Positions 1 to 7,232 of a stretch of DNA of 64,000 bases are shown here, piece after piece. Origin of the DNA: Streptomyces sp. HmicA12 (GTDB lineage Bacteria; Actinomycetota; Actinomycetes; Streptomycetales; Streptomycetaceae); the NCBI RefSeq assembly GCF_000373565.1, contig NZ_KB891812.1:82355-146354 (forward strand), read 5' to 3'. The notes below the pieces were generated by a model. It saw only the letters and a list, made by a program, of their open reading frames with translations. It made no database searches and was not told the DNA's origin. The position numbers and the translations under genes were made by a program. Numbering within the stretch: position 1 is the stretch's first letter; the number at the start of each line of letters is the position of its first letter.

Positions 1-311
1 GACAGGCCTCCCCCGTTCGGACGACCCGGACGCATGGCGTGGCGGACCTTGGTCGTGATGACGACATCGTCGCGGTCCGCGTAGTCCTTCAGCGCCCGGC
101 CCAGGATCTCCTCCGACGAGCCGTAGGAGTACATGTTCGCCGTGTCGAAGAAGTTGATGCCCGCGTCCAGCGCGTGCTTGATCAAAGGCCGGCTGGACTC
201 CTCGTCCAGGGACCAGACAGGGTGACCACGCTCCGGATCGCCGTAGGTCATGGCACCGATGGCCACGGGTGACACGTCGAGGCCGGTCCGGCCGAGCTTG
301 ATGTAACGCAT
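1..311 (-). CDS. Aldo/keto reductase, N-terminal part (cut by window edge)
   Basis: About 103 N-terminal residues are present; the gene continues beyond base 1. It begins MRYIKLGRTGLDVSPVAIG, the usual start of AKR family (YajO/YhdN-like) NADPH-dependent oxidoreductases. The catalytic Asp and Tyr regions are visible (FFDTANMYSYGSSEEILG), followed by the Lys of TTKV. The family reduces aldehydes or ketones in the cytoplasm. It faces a decayed TetR gene across a 160-bp region holding two identical palindromes, so it was probably the TetR target. The ATG at 309-311 is chosen because the conserved N-terminus starts there. The substrate cannot be told. Confidence 0.93.
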   Translation of the reverse strand, partial: MRYIKLGRTGLDVSPVAIGAMTYGDPERGHPVWSLDEESSRPLIKHALDAGINFFDTANMYSYGSSEEILGRALKDYADRDDVVITTKVRHAMRPGRPNGGGL

Positions 312-342
312 CAGAAGGCTCCTACGATGGAGATCGAGACAA

Positions 343-391
343 GCGGAGAACTCTCCGCCTGACTCTTCGACGGTAACGGAGAACTCTCCGT
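343..391. promoter_or_regulatory. Paired TetR-type operators (CGGAGA-N2-TCTCCG)
   Basis: Two palindromes with the same core lie between the reductase and the TetR remnant. They are GCGGAGAACTCTCCGC at 343-358 and ACGGAGAACTCTCCGT at 376-391. Their centres are 33 bp apart, about three helical turns, so both would sit on one face of the helix. This is the usual arrangement for a TetR repressor controlling itself and a divergent oxidoreductase. A weaker GC-rich partial match follows near 401-415. Binding is inferred, not shown. Confidence 0.7.
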
Positions 392-471
392 ATCACAAAC
401 GGGGCAGCTCTCCCCTGACCTCACCACCGCGTCACTGCAGCATCACCGCCGCATCACCAGCAGGAGGACCC

Positions 472-1078
472 TTACCCGAGGCCGCACGGCAGCACGCCGA
501 CGCACTCAAGAACCGGGAGGTGATCCTCCAAGTCGCCAGCGACGCGCTCACCGAGTCCCCCGACGCCTCGCTCAACTCGATCGCCAAGCGGGCGGGCGTC
601 GGTCCCGGCACGCTCTACCGGCACTTCCCCACCCGCGAAGCACTGCTCCTCGAAGTCCACCAGCACGGCATCGACCGACTCACCGACGCCGTGACCGAAG
701 GCCTTGCCACCCAGCCTCCGCTGGAGGCGCTGCGCAGCTGGTTCACCACCCTGAGCGGCTACGTGCGCTTCAAGCACGGCCTCGACGAGGCACTGAACTC
801 CGCACCCTGAGCGGCGACGTGCGCTTCAAGCACGGCCTCGGCGGAGCACTGAACTCCGCCGCCGCCAAGGACATCATCAGCGCCTCCTGGCCACCCGTCA
901 CCGCGGCCGTCCAACGCCTCATCGACGCTTGTGTGGAGGCCGGCGAGATGCGCCCCGACATCGACCCCGTCGACGTCATCATGCTGCTCAGCTGCCTGTG
1001 CGTACGCAGGACAGCCCGGAGGGCTCCGCCCAGGCCGCCCGTCTCATGGATCTCGCGATCGACGGCTTCCGCCCATAG
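472..1078 (+). pseudogene. TetR family regulator, broken by a 56-bp tandem duplication and a second frameshift
   Basis: The N-terminal helix-turn-helix is intact in frame 1 (SLNSIAKRAGVGPGTLYRHF). The frame then hits a stop at 808-810, because bases 748-803 are repeated with a few changes at 804-859. As 56 is not a multiple of 3, the ligand-binding domain continues in frame 3 (PPVTAAVQRLIDACVEAGEM). A second shift near 997-1010 is needed to reach the normal C-terminus (SAQAARLMDLAIDGFRP, stop 1076-1078). No ATG precedes the conserved N-terminus. A GTG at 520 starts at residue VILQ, and a ribosome-binding-like AGGAGG lies at about 461-467. Removing one repeat copy restores the first frame exactly. 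The gene is probably not functional, although its operators remain. Confidence 0.85.
748..859. repeat. 56-bp imperfect tandem duplication inside the TetR gene
   Basis: Copy 1 is 748-803 and copy 2 is 804-859. Both run from ACCCTGAGCGGC to CTGAACTCCGC, with only a few substitutions (for example TAC/GAC and GACGAGG/GGCGGAG). The copies have diverged slightly, so the duplication is not brand new, or it arose through gene conversion. It is the direct cause of the first frameshift. Confidence 0.9.
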
Positions 1079-1236
1079 GCGAGGGGCGGCGCGGCGGGTT
1101 CGGCTCCGCGCGCCAAGCGGTGCGCGAGGGGGCCACCGTCCACTCCCCGAACGGCCACCGTCGAGTTCATCAGCGAGCTCTGGCGCTCACCCGTTACGGA
1201 GCCCAGGAGCACGTGCCCGGGACAGCAAGCATGTAC

Positions 1237-2577
1237 CTACGAACCTTGATCCTTGCTGGGGACGACCGGGAAGGATGCCTTGTCGCGGCCCGTGCGGTCG
1301 GTGATCCACCACCTGTCCCCGCCCAGAAGGGCCAGTTCCGCGCGGCCGTCGCCGTCCCAGTCCTGGACGGCGAAGAGGGTGCCGTCGGTGGGGCCGTCGT
1401 CACCCGGCACGGACCGCTTGATGGAGTGCCAGGGTTTCGATCCGAGCCCGTGCTCGGAGCCGCCCCGCAGCACCTCGATCCGTGCGTCCCCCTCCTCCTT
1501 CTTCTTGGTGAGCTGTACGGCCAGGTCGTCGCAGCCGTCGCCGTTGAAGTCCCCGACGGCGAGCCCGGCGCCGAAGCCCTCCTTGAAGTCGCCGCCTTCG
1601 ATGGTGACCCACTTCTTCGCCTCCGCCCCGTAGCGGACGCTGACCTGGCCGCGCCGGTGAGGTGTGTCCACCTCGTCGTAGCTGTCGACGAAACTGCGAC
1701 CGATGGCGATGTCCTGGCGCCCGTCGCCGTCGAAGTCGCCGAAGACGATGTTCTCGCCCTCCGGCAGCCGCTCGGGCTCCCTGCTCAGGCCGGCGGCGGT
1801 ACGAGCGCCGCCGGTGTACAGCAGGGGCGGGTCCCACGGAGAGCCGTAGAGCGCGAGATCGGTGGCGCGGTCGTCGTTCGCGTCCCCTGCGACCAGTACG
1901 GGTGACGCGCCCTCGTCGACCGGGCTGGGGATCTTCACGGTCCCGACCGGAGCCCCGGAGCGCTTGAACGGCCCCTTGAGGACGACCAGTTCCCGAGTCT
2001 CGTTCCAGTCCCTGAACACAGCGAGGTCGGTATGGCCGTCCCCGTCGAAGTCGCCGGCGACCGGCGCGGTGTGGTATCCGCTTCCCCGCAGTGGCACGCG
2101 CCCGTGCGCTCCGCCGACCCGCGGACCGTTGGGGCCTCCCCACAGGACCTGGGCGGCGCCGCTCACGACGAGGTCGGCGTGGCCGTCCTCATCCAGGTCG
2201 GCGACCGTGGGCTGCAACGGGTCGTCGCCCGTCTGGACATCGTCCGGCACACCGAGGTCGTCGTGGGCGAAGACGGTCGTGCGGTCGGGGTCAGGACCGT
2301 GCTCGGAGCCGGGCACGACGAACAGGTCGAAGTTCTCCGTCTCGGAGATCTCGTGCACCAGATCGACGAAGCCGTCCCCGTCGAGGTCGGGGGTCGCGGG
2401 CGTGGCCTCGCGCGCCGAATCGACCGCCCGGCAGGGACTGTTGGGCACCGCACGCACGCCGCCGGACGGCCGAAGGACGAGAAACGCCACCACCGCCACC
2501 ACCACGAGGGAGGCCGCCACGGCGTGCCACACGCGCACGTGGCGGAAGAACGGACCGCCTGCTGTCGGAAAGTACAT
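1237..2577 (-). CDS. FG-GAP/VCBS repeat beta-propeller protein, membrane-anchored or secreted
   Basis: 446 aa. One N-terminal hydrophobic segment (about residues 15-37, WHAVAASLVVVAVVAFLVL) acts as signal or anchor. The rest carries seven calcium-binding DxDxDGxxD-type motifs: PDLDGDGFVD, ADLDEDGHAD, GDFDGDGHTD, GDANDDRATD, GDFDGDGRQD, GDFNGDGCDD and QDWDGDGRAE. That number fits a complete seven-bladed integrin-like propeller outside the membrane. Such proteins are common in Streptomyces; the ligand is unknown. No strong ribosome-binding site precedes the ATG, so the start is the best long choice. It stands alone between the TetR remnant and a stretch of decayed sequence. Confidence 0.85.
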   Translation of the reverse strand: MYFPTAGGPFFRHVRVWHAVAASLVVVAVVAFLVLRPSGGVRAVPNSPCRAVDSAREATPATPDLDGDGFVDLVHEISETENFDLFVVPGSEHGPDPDRTTVFAHDDLGVPDDVQTGDDPLQPTVADLDEDGHADLVVSGAAQVLWGGPNGPRVGGAHGRVPLRGSGYHTAPVAGDFDGDGHTDLAVFRDWNETRELVVLKGPFKRSGAPVGTVKIPSPVDEGASPVLVAGDANDDRATDLALYGSPWDPPLLYTGGARTAAGLSREPERLPEGENIVFGDFDGDGRQDIAIGRSFVDSYDEVDTPHRRGQVSVRYGAEAKKWVTIEGGDFKEGFGAGLAVGDFNGDGCDDLAVQLTKKKEEGDARIEVLRGGSEHGLGSKPWHSIKRSVPGDDGPTDGTLFAVQDWDGDGRAELALLGGDRWWITDRTGRDKASFPVVPSKDQGS

Positions 2578-3093
2578 CAGCCCACTTCACGGGCGTGGGC
2601 GCGGCCCGCACAAGGAAGCGGATCATTTCGTTACGGGGGTGATGCACGACGGTCCTGCCCCCTCCGGTCCACGGGTACGTACGGCGGTGAGCCAGGGCTG
2701 CTCCCGGCCCGAGGTCGGCGTCGTCCGGGCAGCCCCGCGGGCTTCGATCTGCGACAGCAGGATCGGAGCGGATCGCGGCGCTCGTCGCCGACGCCGGGGC
2801 CGACACGGTCGTCAACGCCGCGGGCCGGGCCCGGAAGGCCGACGATACGGATCTTCATCTGGGCGGCCCAACGCTTGAGACAGTGCCCTGAATGGCGCGT
2901 TGGGGTAAGCCGCCTCGTCATGGACGAAGTGGCGTACGGATGAAGTACTGCCCGCCGGGATCCGGTCGAACCCGAACGGAGGCCGCGTACTGATCCCGGC
3001 CCTCCGCCTCACCCGCCGCTCCCCTGACCCAGCTACGCACCGACCGGCGCGCGGCTGGATGTCACGCAACCGCGCGCCTCGACGACCGAACGC
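2578..3093. other. Gene-poor stretch with decayed sequence
   Basis: No intact gene is supported here. The part next to 2577 must hold the promoter of the FG-GAP gene. The only protein-like signal is an epimerase-like fragment at about 2755-2891, listed separately. I see no terminator hairpin or repeat. Confidence 0.5.
2755..2891 (+). pseudogene. Fragment resembling an NAD-dependent epimerase/dehydratase
   Basis: One frame reads SERIAALVADAGADTVVNAA followed by GRARKADD and stops at 2889-2891. The pattern 'IAALVADAGADTVVNAAG' is typical of the strand-loop region after the Rossmann start in RmlD/GalE-like sugar-nucleotide epimerases. Neither the GxxGxxG start nor the C-terminal half is present, so this would be a relic. 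Recognition rests on about 20 residues only. Confidence 0.3.
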
Positions 3094-4218
3094 TCAGCTG
3101 AGGGTCTTCAGCGCGTCGGCGTCGTACGGCTTGAGTTCGTCGAAACGGTCGGCGAGCACCTTGGCCGCCCACTCGGGGTCCTGGAGCAGCGCGCGGCCGA
3201 CCGCGACCATGTCGAACTCCTCGGCCTCCATGCGGTCGAGGAGGTTGTCGATGCCCTTGACCGGCGAGCCCTGGCCCTGGAAGGCCTTCACGAAGTCGCC
3301 GTCGAGCCCGACCGAGCCGACGCTGATGACCTGCTTGCCCGTGATCTTCTTCGTCCAGCCGGCCAGGTTCAGGCCCGAGTCGTCGAACTCGGGCAGCCAG
3401 TAGCGGCGGGTGGAGGCGTGGAACACGTCGACGCCGGCCGCGGCGAGCGGCGACAGGATGGCCTCCAGCTCCTGCGGGGTCTCGGCGAGGCGGGCCTTGT
3501 AGTCCTGCTGCTTCCACTGCGAGTAGCGGAACAGGATCGGGAAGTCCGGGGAGACCTTCGCGCGGACCGCCGCGACGATCTCCTCGGCGAACTTCGTCCG
3601 CGCCACCGGATCGCCGCCGTAGCCGTCGGTGCGCCGGTTCGTGCCCTCCCACAGGAACTGGTCCAGGAGGTAGCCGTGGGCGCCGTGCAGCTCCACGCCG
3701 TCGAAGCCGATGCGCTCGGCGTCCGCGGCGGCCTGCGCGAAGGCGGCCACGACGTCGTCCAGGTCCTGCTGCGTCATGGCCTTGCCCGTGGGCTCGGCAC
3801 CTGCGGTGACCAGACCGGAGGGGCCGACGGCGGGAGCTTCGGGGTACGGAGCCTCGCCCTGCTGACGCACCATGCCGATGTGCCACAGCTGCGGAACGAT
3901 GGTGCCGCCCGCCGCGTGCACGTCCTGGGCGACCTTCGCCCATCCGGCCAGCTGCTCCTCGCCGTGGAACCGGGGGACGCGGTCACTCTGTCCGGCCGAG
4001 TCGTGACCGACGTACGTTCCCTCGGTGACGATGAGGCCGACCCCGGCGGCCGCCCGCCGGGCGTAGTAGGAGCGCACGTCCTCGCCGGGAACGCCACCGG
4101 GCGAGAACATGCGCGTCATCGGGGCCATCACGATCCGGTTCGGAACGGTGAGCCCGCCCAGCGCGATCGGGCGGGACAGGAGGCGAGCCGCGCGGGAGGC
4201 GGGCGTCGTGGTGGTCAC
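3094..4218 (-). CDS. NADH:flavin oxidoreductase / Old Yellow Enzyme family ene-reductase
   Basis: 374 aa, full length for the family. It is an FMN-binding TIM barrel. The N-terminus reads PIALGGLTVPNRIVMAPMTR; the active-site segment GVELHGAHGYLLDQFL carries the substrate-binding His pair; the phosphate-binding end is FDMVAVGRALLQDPEWAAKV. These enzymes reduce activated C=C bonds of unsaturated carbonyls with NAD(P)H in the cytoplasm. The gene is monocistronic. Its upstream region contains two ACCGGT-type boxes, so control by a TetR-like repressor is likely, though no regulator gene is adjacent. Confidence 0.93.
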   Translation of the reverse strand: MTTTTPASRAARLLSRPIALGGLTVPNRIVMAPMTRMFSPGGVPGEDVRSYYARRAAAGVGLIVTEGTYVGHDSAGQSDRVPRFHGEEQLAGWAKVAQDVHAAGGTIVPQLWHIGMVRQQGEAPYPEAPAVGPSGLVTAGAEPTGKAMTQQDLDDVVAAFAQAAADAERIGFDGVELHGAHGYLLDQFLWEGTNRRTDGYGGDPVARTKFAEEIVAAVRAKVSPDFPILFRYSQWKQQDYKARLAETPQELEAILSPLAAAGVDVFHASTRRYWLPEFDDSGLNLAGWTKKITGKQVISVGSVGLDGDFVKAFQGQGSPVKGIDNLLDRMEAEEFDMVAVGRALLQDPEWAAKVLADRFDELKPYDADALKTLS

Positions 4219-4243
4219 ACGGACTCCTCGGAGGATGCAGGGT

Positions 4244-4296
4244 TAACCGGTTGGTATGTGAGCGTGCATTGTTACAGCCCATGAAGTAACCGGTCG
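4244..4296 (-). promoter_or_regulatory. Promoter region of the ene-reductase with two TAACCGGTYG boxes
   Basis: TAACCGGTTG (4244-4253, containing the palindrome AACCGGTT) and TAACCGGTCG (4287-4296) are 43 bp apart. Between them, on the gene's strand, lies the -10-like TAACAAT (about 4266-4272). A pair of near-identical boxes around a promoter suggests a dimeric repressor. The regulator is not in the window. Confidence 0.45.
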
Positions 4297-4429
4297 TACG
4301 GGGGCCTGCATTCCCGCCCACAGGGGCCGCCTCCTGCAAGATCCCGGGCCGGCTGCGCTGCGCCTCGCCCGTAAGGCGCCTGGGAAATGCGATGGCCGCT
4401 CGCTCAGGCGCGCTGGCACGCTTGCGGAT

Positions 4430-5008
4430 GTGATCGCTGCGGAGCTGGACTGCCTGATCGTGACCGGGATGCCCGGGGCAGGGAAGTCGACGGTCACCAG
4501 GCATGTCGCCGGGCTCCTGCCGCGGTCGGCCCGGCTGGACGGTGATGTCGTCAGCAGGTTGGTCGTCGGCGGTCGTGTGTCGGCTCTTGGTCATCCTGCC
4601 GACGAGGCGGCCCGGCAGGTGGAGCTGTGCAACCGCAACCTGTGCACGCTGGCGAACAATGTCTCCGCCGCGGGTTTCACGCCCGTGATCGACTGGGTGA
4701 TCCCGGACCGTGCGCAGCTGGACTTCTTCGTCTCGCTTCTGTCGGCCCGGCGGGTTCTGTTCGTCGTTCTCACGCCGGGCATCGAGACGTGCCGGCACCG
4801 CAACCGGCTCCGTGACCCACGAGAACGGTTCGACTTCGACGGCTACGACGATCTCGATGCCGCCATGCAACGCGAACTGGGCGGAGTGGGCTGGTGGTTC
4901 GACACCTCGGCCCTCACAGCCGAGGAATCCGCCGATCGCATCATCCGCGAAGCCCGTCACCGGGCCCTGGTGAGCCGACCCGGCGAAGGGTTCACGGACG
5001 GGTTCTGA
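4430..5008 (+). CDS. AAA/P-loop kinase-like protein (zeta-toxin / nucleoside-kinase type)
   Basis: 192 aa starting with GTG. The Walker A motif is clear at about residues 13-20 (GMPGAGKST), preceded by the strand DCLIVT. A lid-like region with Arg residues follows (CRHRNRLRDPRERFDFDGYD). The layout resembles small metabolite kinases, chloramphenicol phosphotransferase-like proteins and zeta-like ATPases, which phosphorylate a small molecule. No antitoxin-like partner is next to it, so a toxin role is not supported. It converges with the protease gene across a strong shared hairpin. Confidence 0.75.
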   Translation: MIAAELDCLIVTGMPGAGKSTVTRHVAGLLPRSARLDGDVVSRLVVGGRVSALGHPADEAARQVELCNRNLCTLANNVSAAGFTPVIDWVIPDRAQLDFFVSLLSARRVLFVVLTPGIETCRHRNRLRDPRERFDFDGYDDLDAAMQRELGGVGWWFDTSALTAEESADRIIREARHRALVSRPGEGFTDGF

Positions 5009-5086
5009 GTTTCCTGTTCTGAGCTTCCGGTTCTGAGCTTCGTGCAAACGGCCGCCGTCCATCGGGGCCGCCGACCGTGGACGTGG

Positions 5087-5127
5087 CTGTGGGGTCCGAG
5101 GAGGCGAGCCTGCCTCGGACCCCACAG
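5087..5127. terminator. Bidirectional terminator hairpin
   Basis: A perfect 15-bp stem, CTGTGGGGTCCGAGG (5087-5101) with CCTCGGACCCCACAG (5113-5127) and an 11-nt loop, lies between the convergent kinase-like and protease genes. It can serve both. Just upstream (about 5002-5041) the phrase TTCTGAG(C/T)TT is repeated three times. Confidence 0.85.
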
Positions 5128-5242
5128 CGGTCAGGGCGCCGCGTTCACCCCGGCCTCGTGCGCCCGGCCCGCATGGCCGTGCCGTGCGCACACGCGGCGC
5201 CTGGGTGCGGGCCGAGGGAGCGGCCCGCACGTCTCCGGTGGA

Positions 5243-7015
5243 TCAGCCGGCGAAGCAGAGCGCGTTCCCGGCTCCGAAGTCGTAGCAGGTGATCTGCTTC
5301 GACGTCTTCGCCGTGCGGCCGCCCTTGTCCGTCACCGTCACCTGCGCGGTGTAAGTGCGCTGGCCCGTCGGGTACTGGTGCGATGCCTCGACTCCCGTGG
5401 CGTTCGCGTTGTCGCCGAAGTTCCAGGCGTACGAGGCGATGTCGCCGTCCGGGTCGCTGCTGCCCGAGGCGTCGAAGGAGCAGTCGCGGTACCAGCAGGA
5501 CACCGTGAAGGACGCCGTCGGCGCGTTCCCGGCGGGCGGCTCTGCCGAGCCCGCGGTGACCTGCTTCGTCGTGGCGCCCGTCAGGCCGTCGTCGTCGGTG
5601 ACGGTGAGCTTGACGGTGTAGGTGCCCGCCTTCGCGTACGTGTGAGCGGGCTTGGCTCCGGTGCCGGTGGTGCCGTCGCCGAAGTCCCAGGCGTACGAGG
5701 CGATGCTGCCGTCCGGGTCGGAGGAGGCGCCGGCGTCGAAGGCGCAGTCGAGCGCCGAGGCCGAGCACTGCGCGGTGAACGACGCCGTGGGACGGCTCGG
5801 TTCGCCCGGTGCGGAGCCGAGGGCGGTGACGTCGAGCAGCTTGTTCGGGGAGGAGGTGCCCGGGCTGGTCACGACGCCGGACTGCGCGTTGTCGACGAGC
5901 GCGTCGCGTACCTGCTGCGGGGTGGCGTCGGAATGCGCCGACAGGTAGAGCGCCGCCGCGCCGGCGGCGTGCGGGGTCGCCATCGACGTTCCGCTCATGA
6001 CGGCCGTCCCGCCGCCGTTCTTGGTGGAGGTGATGGAGCCGCCGGGCGCGAACAGGTCGAGACAGCGACCGTAGTTGGAGAAGCTGGAGCGCGCGTCGTT
6101 GCTGTCGGTGGAGCCGAGCGTGATGGCCGCGGGCAGGCGCGCCGGGCTGGTGCCGCAGGCGTCCTTGCTGTCGTTGCCGGCGGCCACCGCCACCTGCACG
6201 CCCGCGTTGATCGCGCCCTGGACTGCGTCGTCCATGGCCTGGTCACTGCTGCCGCCGAGGGACATGTTGGCGACGGCAGGCTTCTTCGCGTTCTTCGCGA
6301 CCCAGTCCATGCCCGCGACGATCTGCGAAGTCGTTCCCGATCCCTGGCAGTTGAGCACCCGGACGCCGACCAGCTTGACGGCCTTGGCGACTCCGTAGTC
6401 CTTGCTCCCCACGGTGCCGGCCACGTGCGTGCCATGCCCATGACAGTCCGAGGAGTCCGTGTCATTGTCGATGAAGTCGTAGCCGGAGGAGGCGCGGCCC
6501 TCGAAGTTCGTGTGCTGGCGGTAGAGGCCGGTGTCGACGATGTAGGCCGTCACACCGGACCCGTCGCCCGGGTAGGTGTACGTGTTGTCCTTGGCACCGT
6601 CGATCCTGTCGAGTCCCCACGACGGCGGGTTGGGCTGGGTGCCGCTCACCCGGAAGCGGGTCTCGGCCTGGACGTACTTGACGCCGGGTGCGTCGGCGAG
6701 GCGTTGGGCCTGCGCGGGCGTCGCCTCGAGGGCGAAGCCGCGCAGCGCGGCGGAGAACACGCGGCTGACGGAGCCGCCGTTCTCGTCCACGAGGGCGTCG
6801 GCGCGGGCCGCGACGTCCGCGGTGGCGACGGACACCGACGCGGTTCCGTCGAGGGCCACGATGTAGCGCCCGGCCACGGTGTCCTGGCGGTCGGCACCGA
6901 GTACGCGGTGCTGCGGCGCGGCGTGTGCTGCGGTGGCGGCGCCGCCGACGGCGAGCGCCGCCGCGGCGAGAGTCCCGGCACACAGGGCCGCTAGCTGTCT
7001 CTGGCCTGCTGGCAT
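5243..7015 (-). CDS. Secreted S8 (subtilisin/proteinase K-like) serine protease with two PKD domains
   Basis: 590 aa. It has a signal peptide ending AHA (about residue 32), then an inhibitor I9 propeptide (GRYIVALD to KYVQAE). The catalytic domain shows the triad: Asp in AYIVDTGL, His in HGHGTHVAG and Ser in SGTSMATPHAAG. Two C-terminal PKD domains follow, each with a YAW(D/N)FGD motif and its own Cys pair. The enzyme should degrade proteins outside the cell, the PKD domains aiding binding to insoluble substrate. ATG 7013-7015 is chosen because it is preceded by GGAGAAGC and followed by the signal peptide. The LAL regulator gene lies directly upstream on the same strand. Confidence 0.95.
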   Translation of the reverse strand: MPAGQRQLAALCAGTLAAAALAVGGAATAAHAAPQHRVLGADRQDTVAGRYIVALDGTASVSVATADVAARADALVDENGGSVSRVFSAALRGFALEATPAQAQRLADAPGVKYVQAETRFRVSGTQPNPPSWGLDRIDGAKDNTYTYPGDGSGVTAYIVDTGLYRQHTNFEGRASSGYDFIDNDTDSSDCHGHGTHVAGTVGSKDYGVAKAVKLVGVRVLNCQGSGTTSQIVAGMDWVAKNAKKPAVANMSLGGSSDQAMDDAVQGAINAGVQVAVAAGNDSKDACGTSPARLPAAITLGSTDSNDARSSFSNYGRCLDLFAPGGSITSTKNGGGTAVMSGTSMATPHAAGAAALYLSAHSDATPQQVRDALVDNAQSGVVTSPGTSSPNKLLDVTALGSAPGEPSRPTASFTAQCSASALDCAFDAGASSDPDGSIASYAWDFGDGTTGTGAKPAHTYAKAGTYTVKLTVTDDDGLTGATTKQVTAGSAEPPAGNAPTASFTVSCWYRDCSFDASGSSDPDGDIASYAWNFGDNANATGVEASHQYPTGQRTYTAQVTVTDKGGRTAKTSKQITCYDFGAGNALCFAG

Positions 7016-7232
7016 CGTCTGCTTCTCCTCGTGGTGAGGGGTGCCCGCACGCGGGCGGAAGGGGAGGCGCGAGGGGCGCCGCGCGGCCCCGGCATGGGGG
7101 TCGAAGGCCGCGCGGCGTCGGACACCACCCTGCGAGGCGGGTCTGAGCGGAACAATCCGTACCGCGTTAGGTAGGGGTACGTATAACGACGCTGACCCGA
7201 AGCGGAGTCGTACGGGACAAGGCGCGCGGGGC

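Noticed and set aside
4430..5008. Zeta-type toxin of a toxin-antitoxin pair
   Set aside because: A P-loop kinase fold is visible, but there is no small antitoxin gene upstream and the neighbours are unrelated.
5042..6994. A 650-codon plus-strand frame opposite the subtilisin-like protease
   Set aside because: It is an antisense shadow; the minus strand has the complete catalytic triad and PKD repeats.
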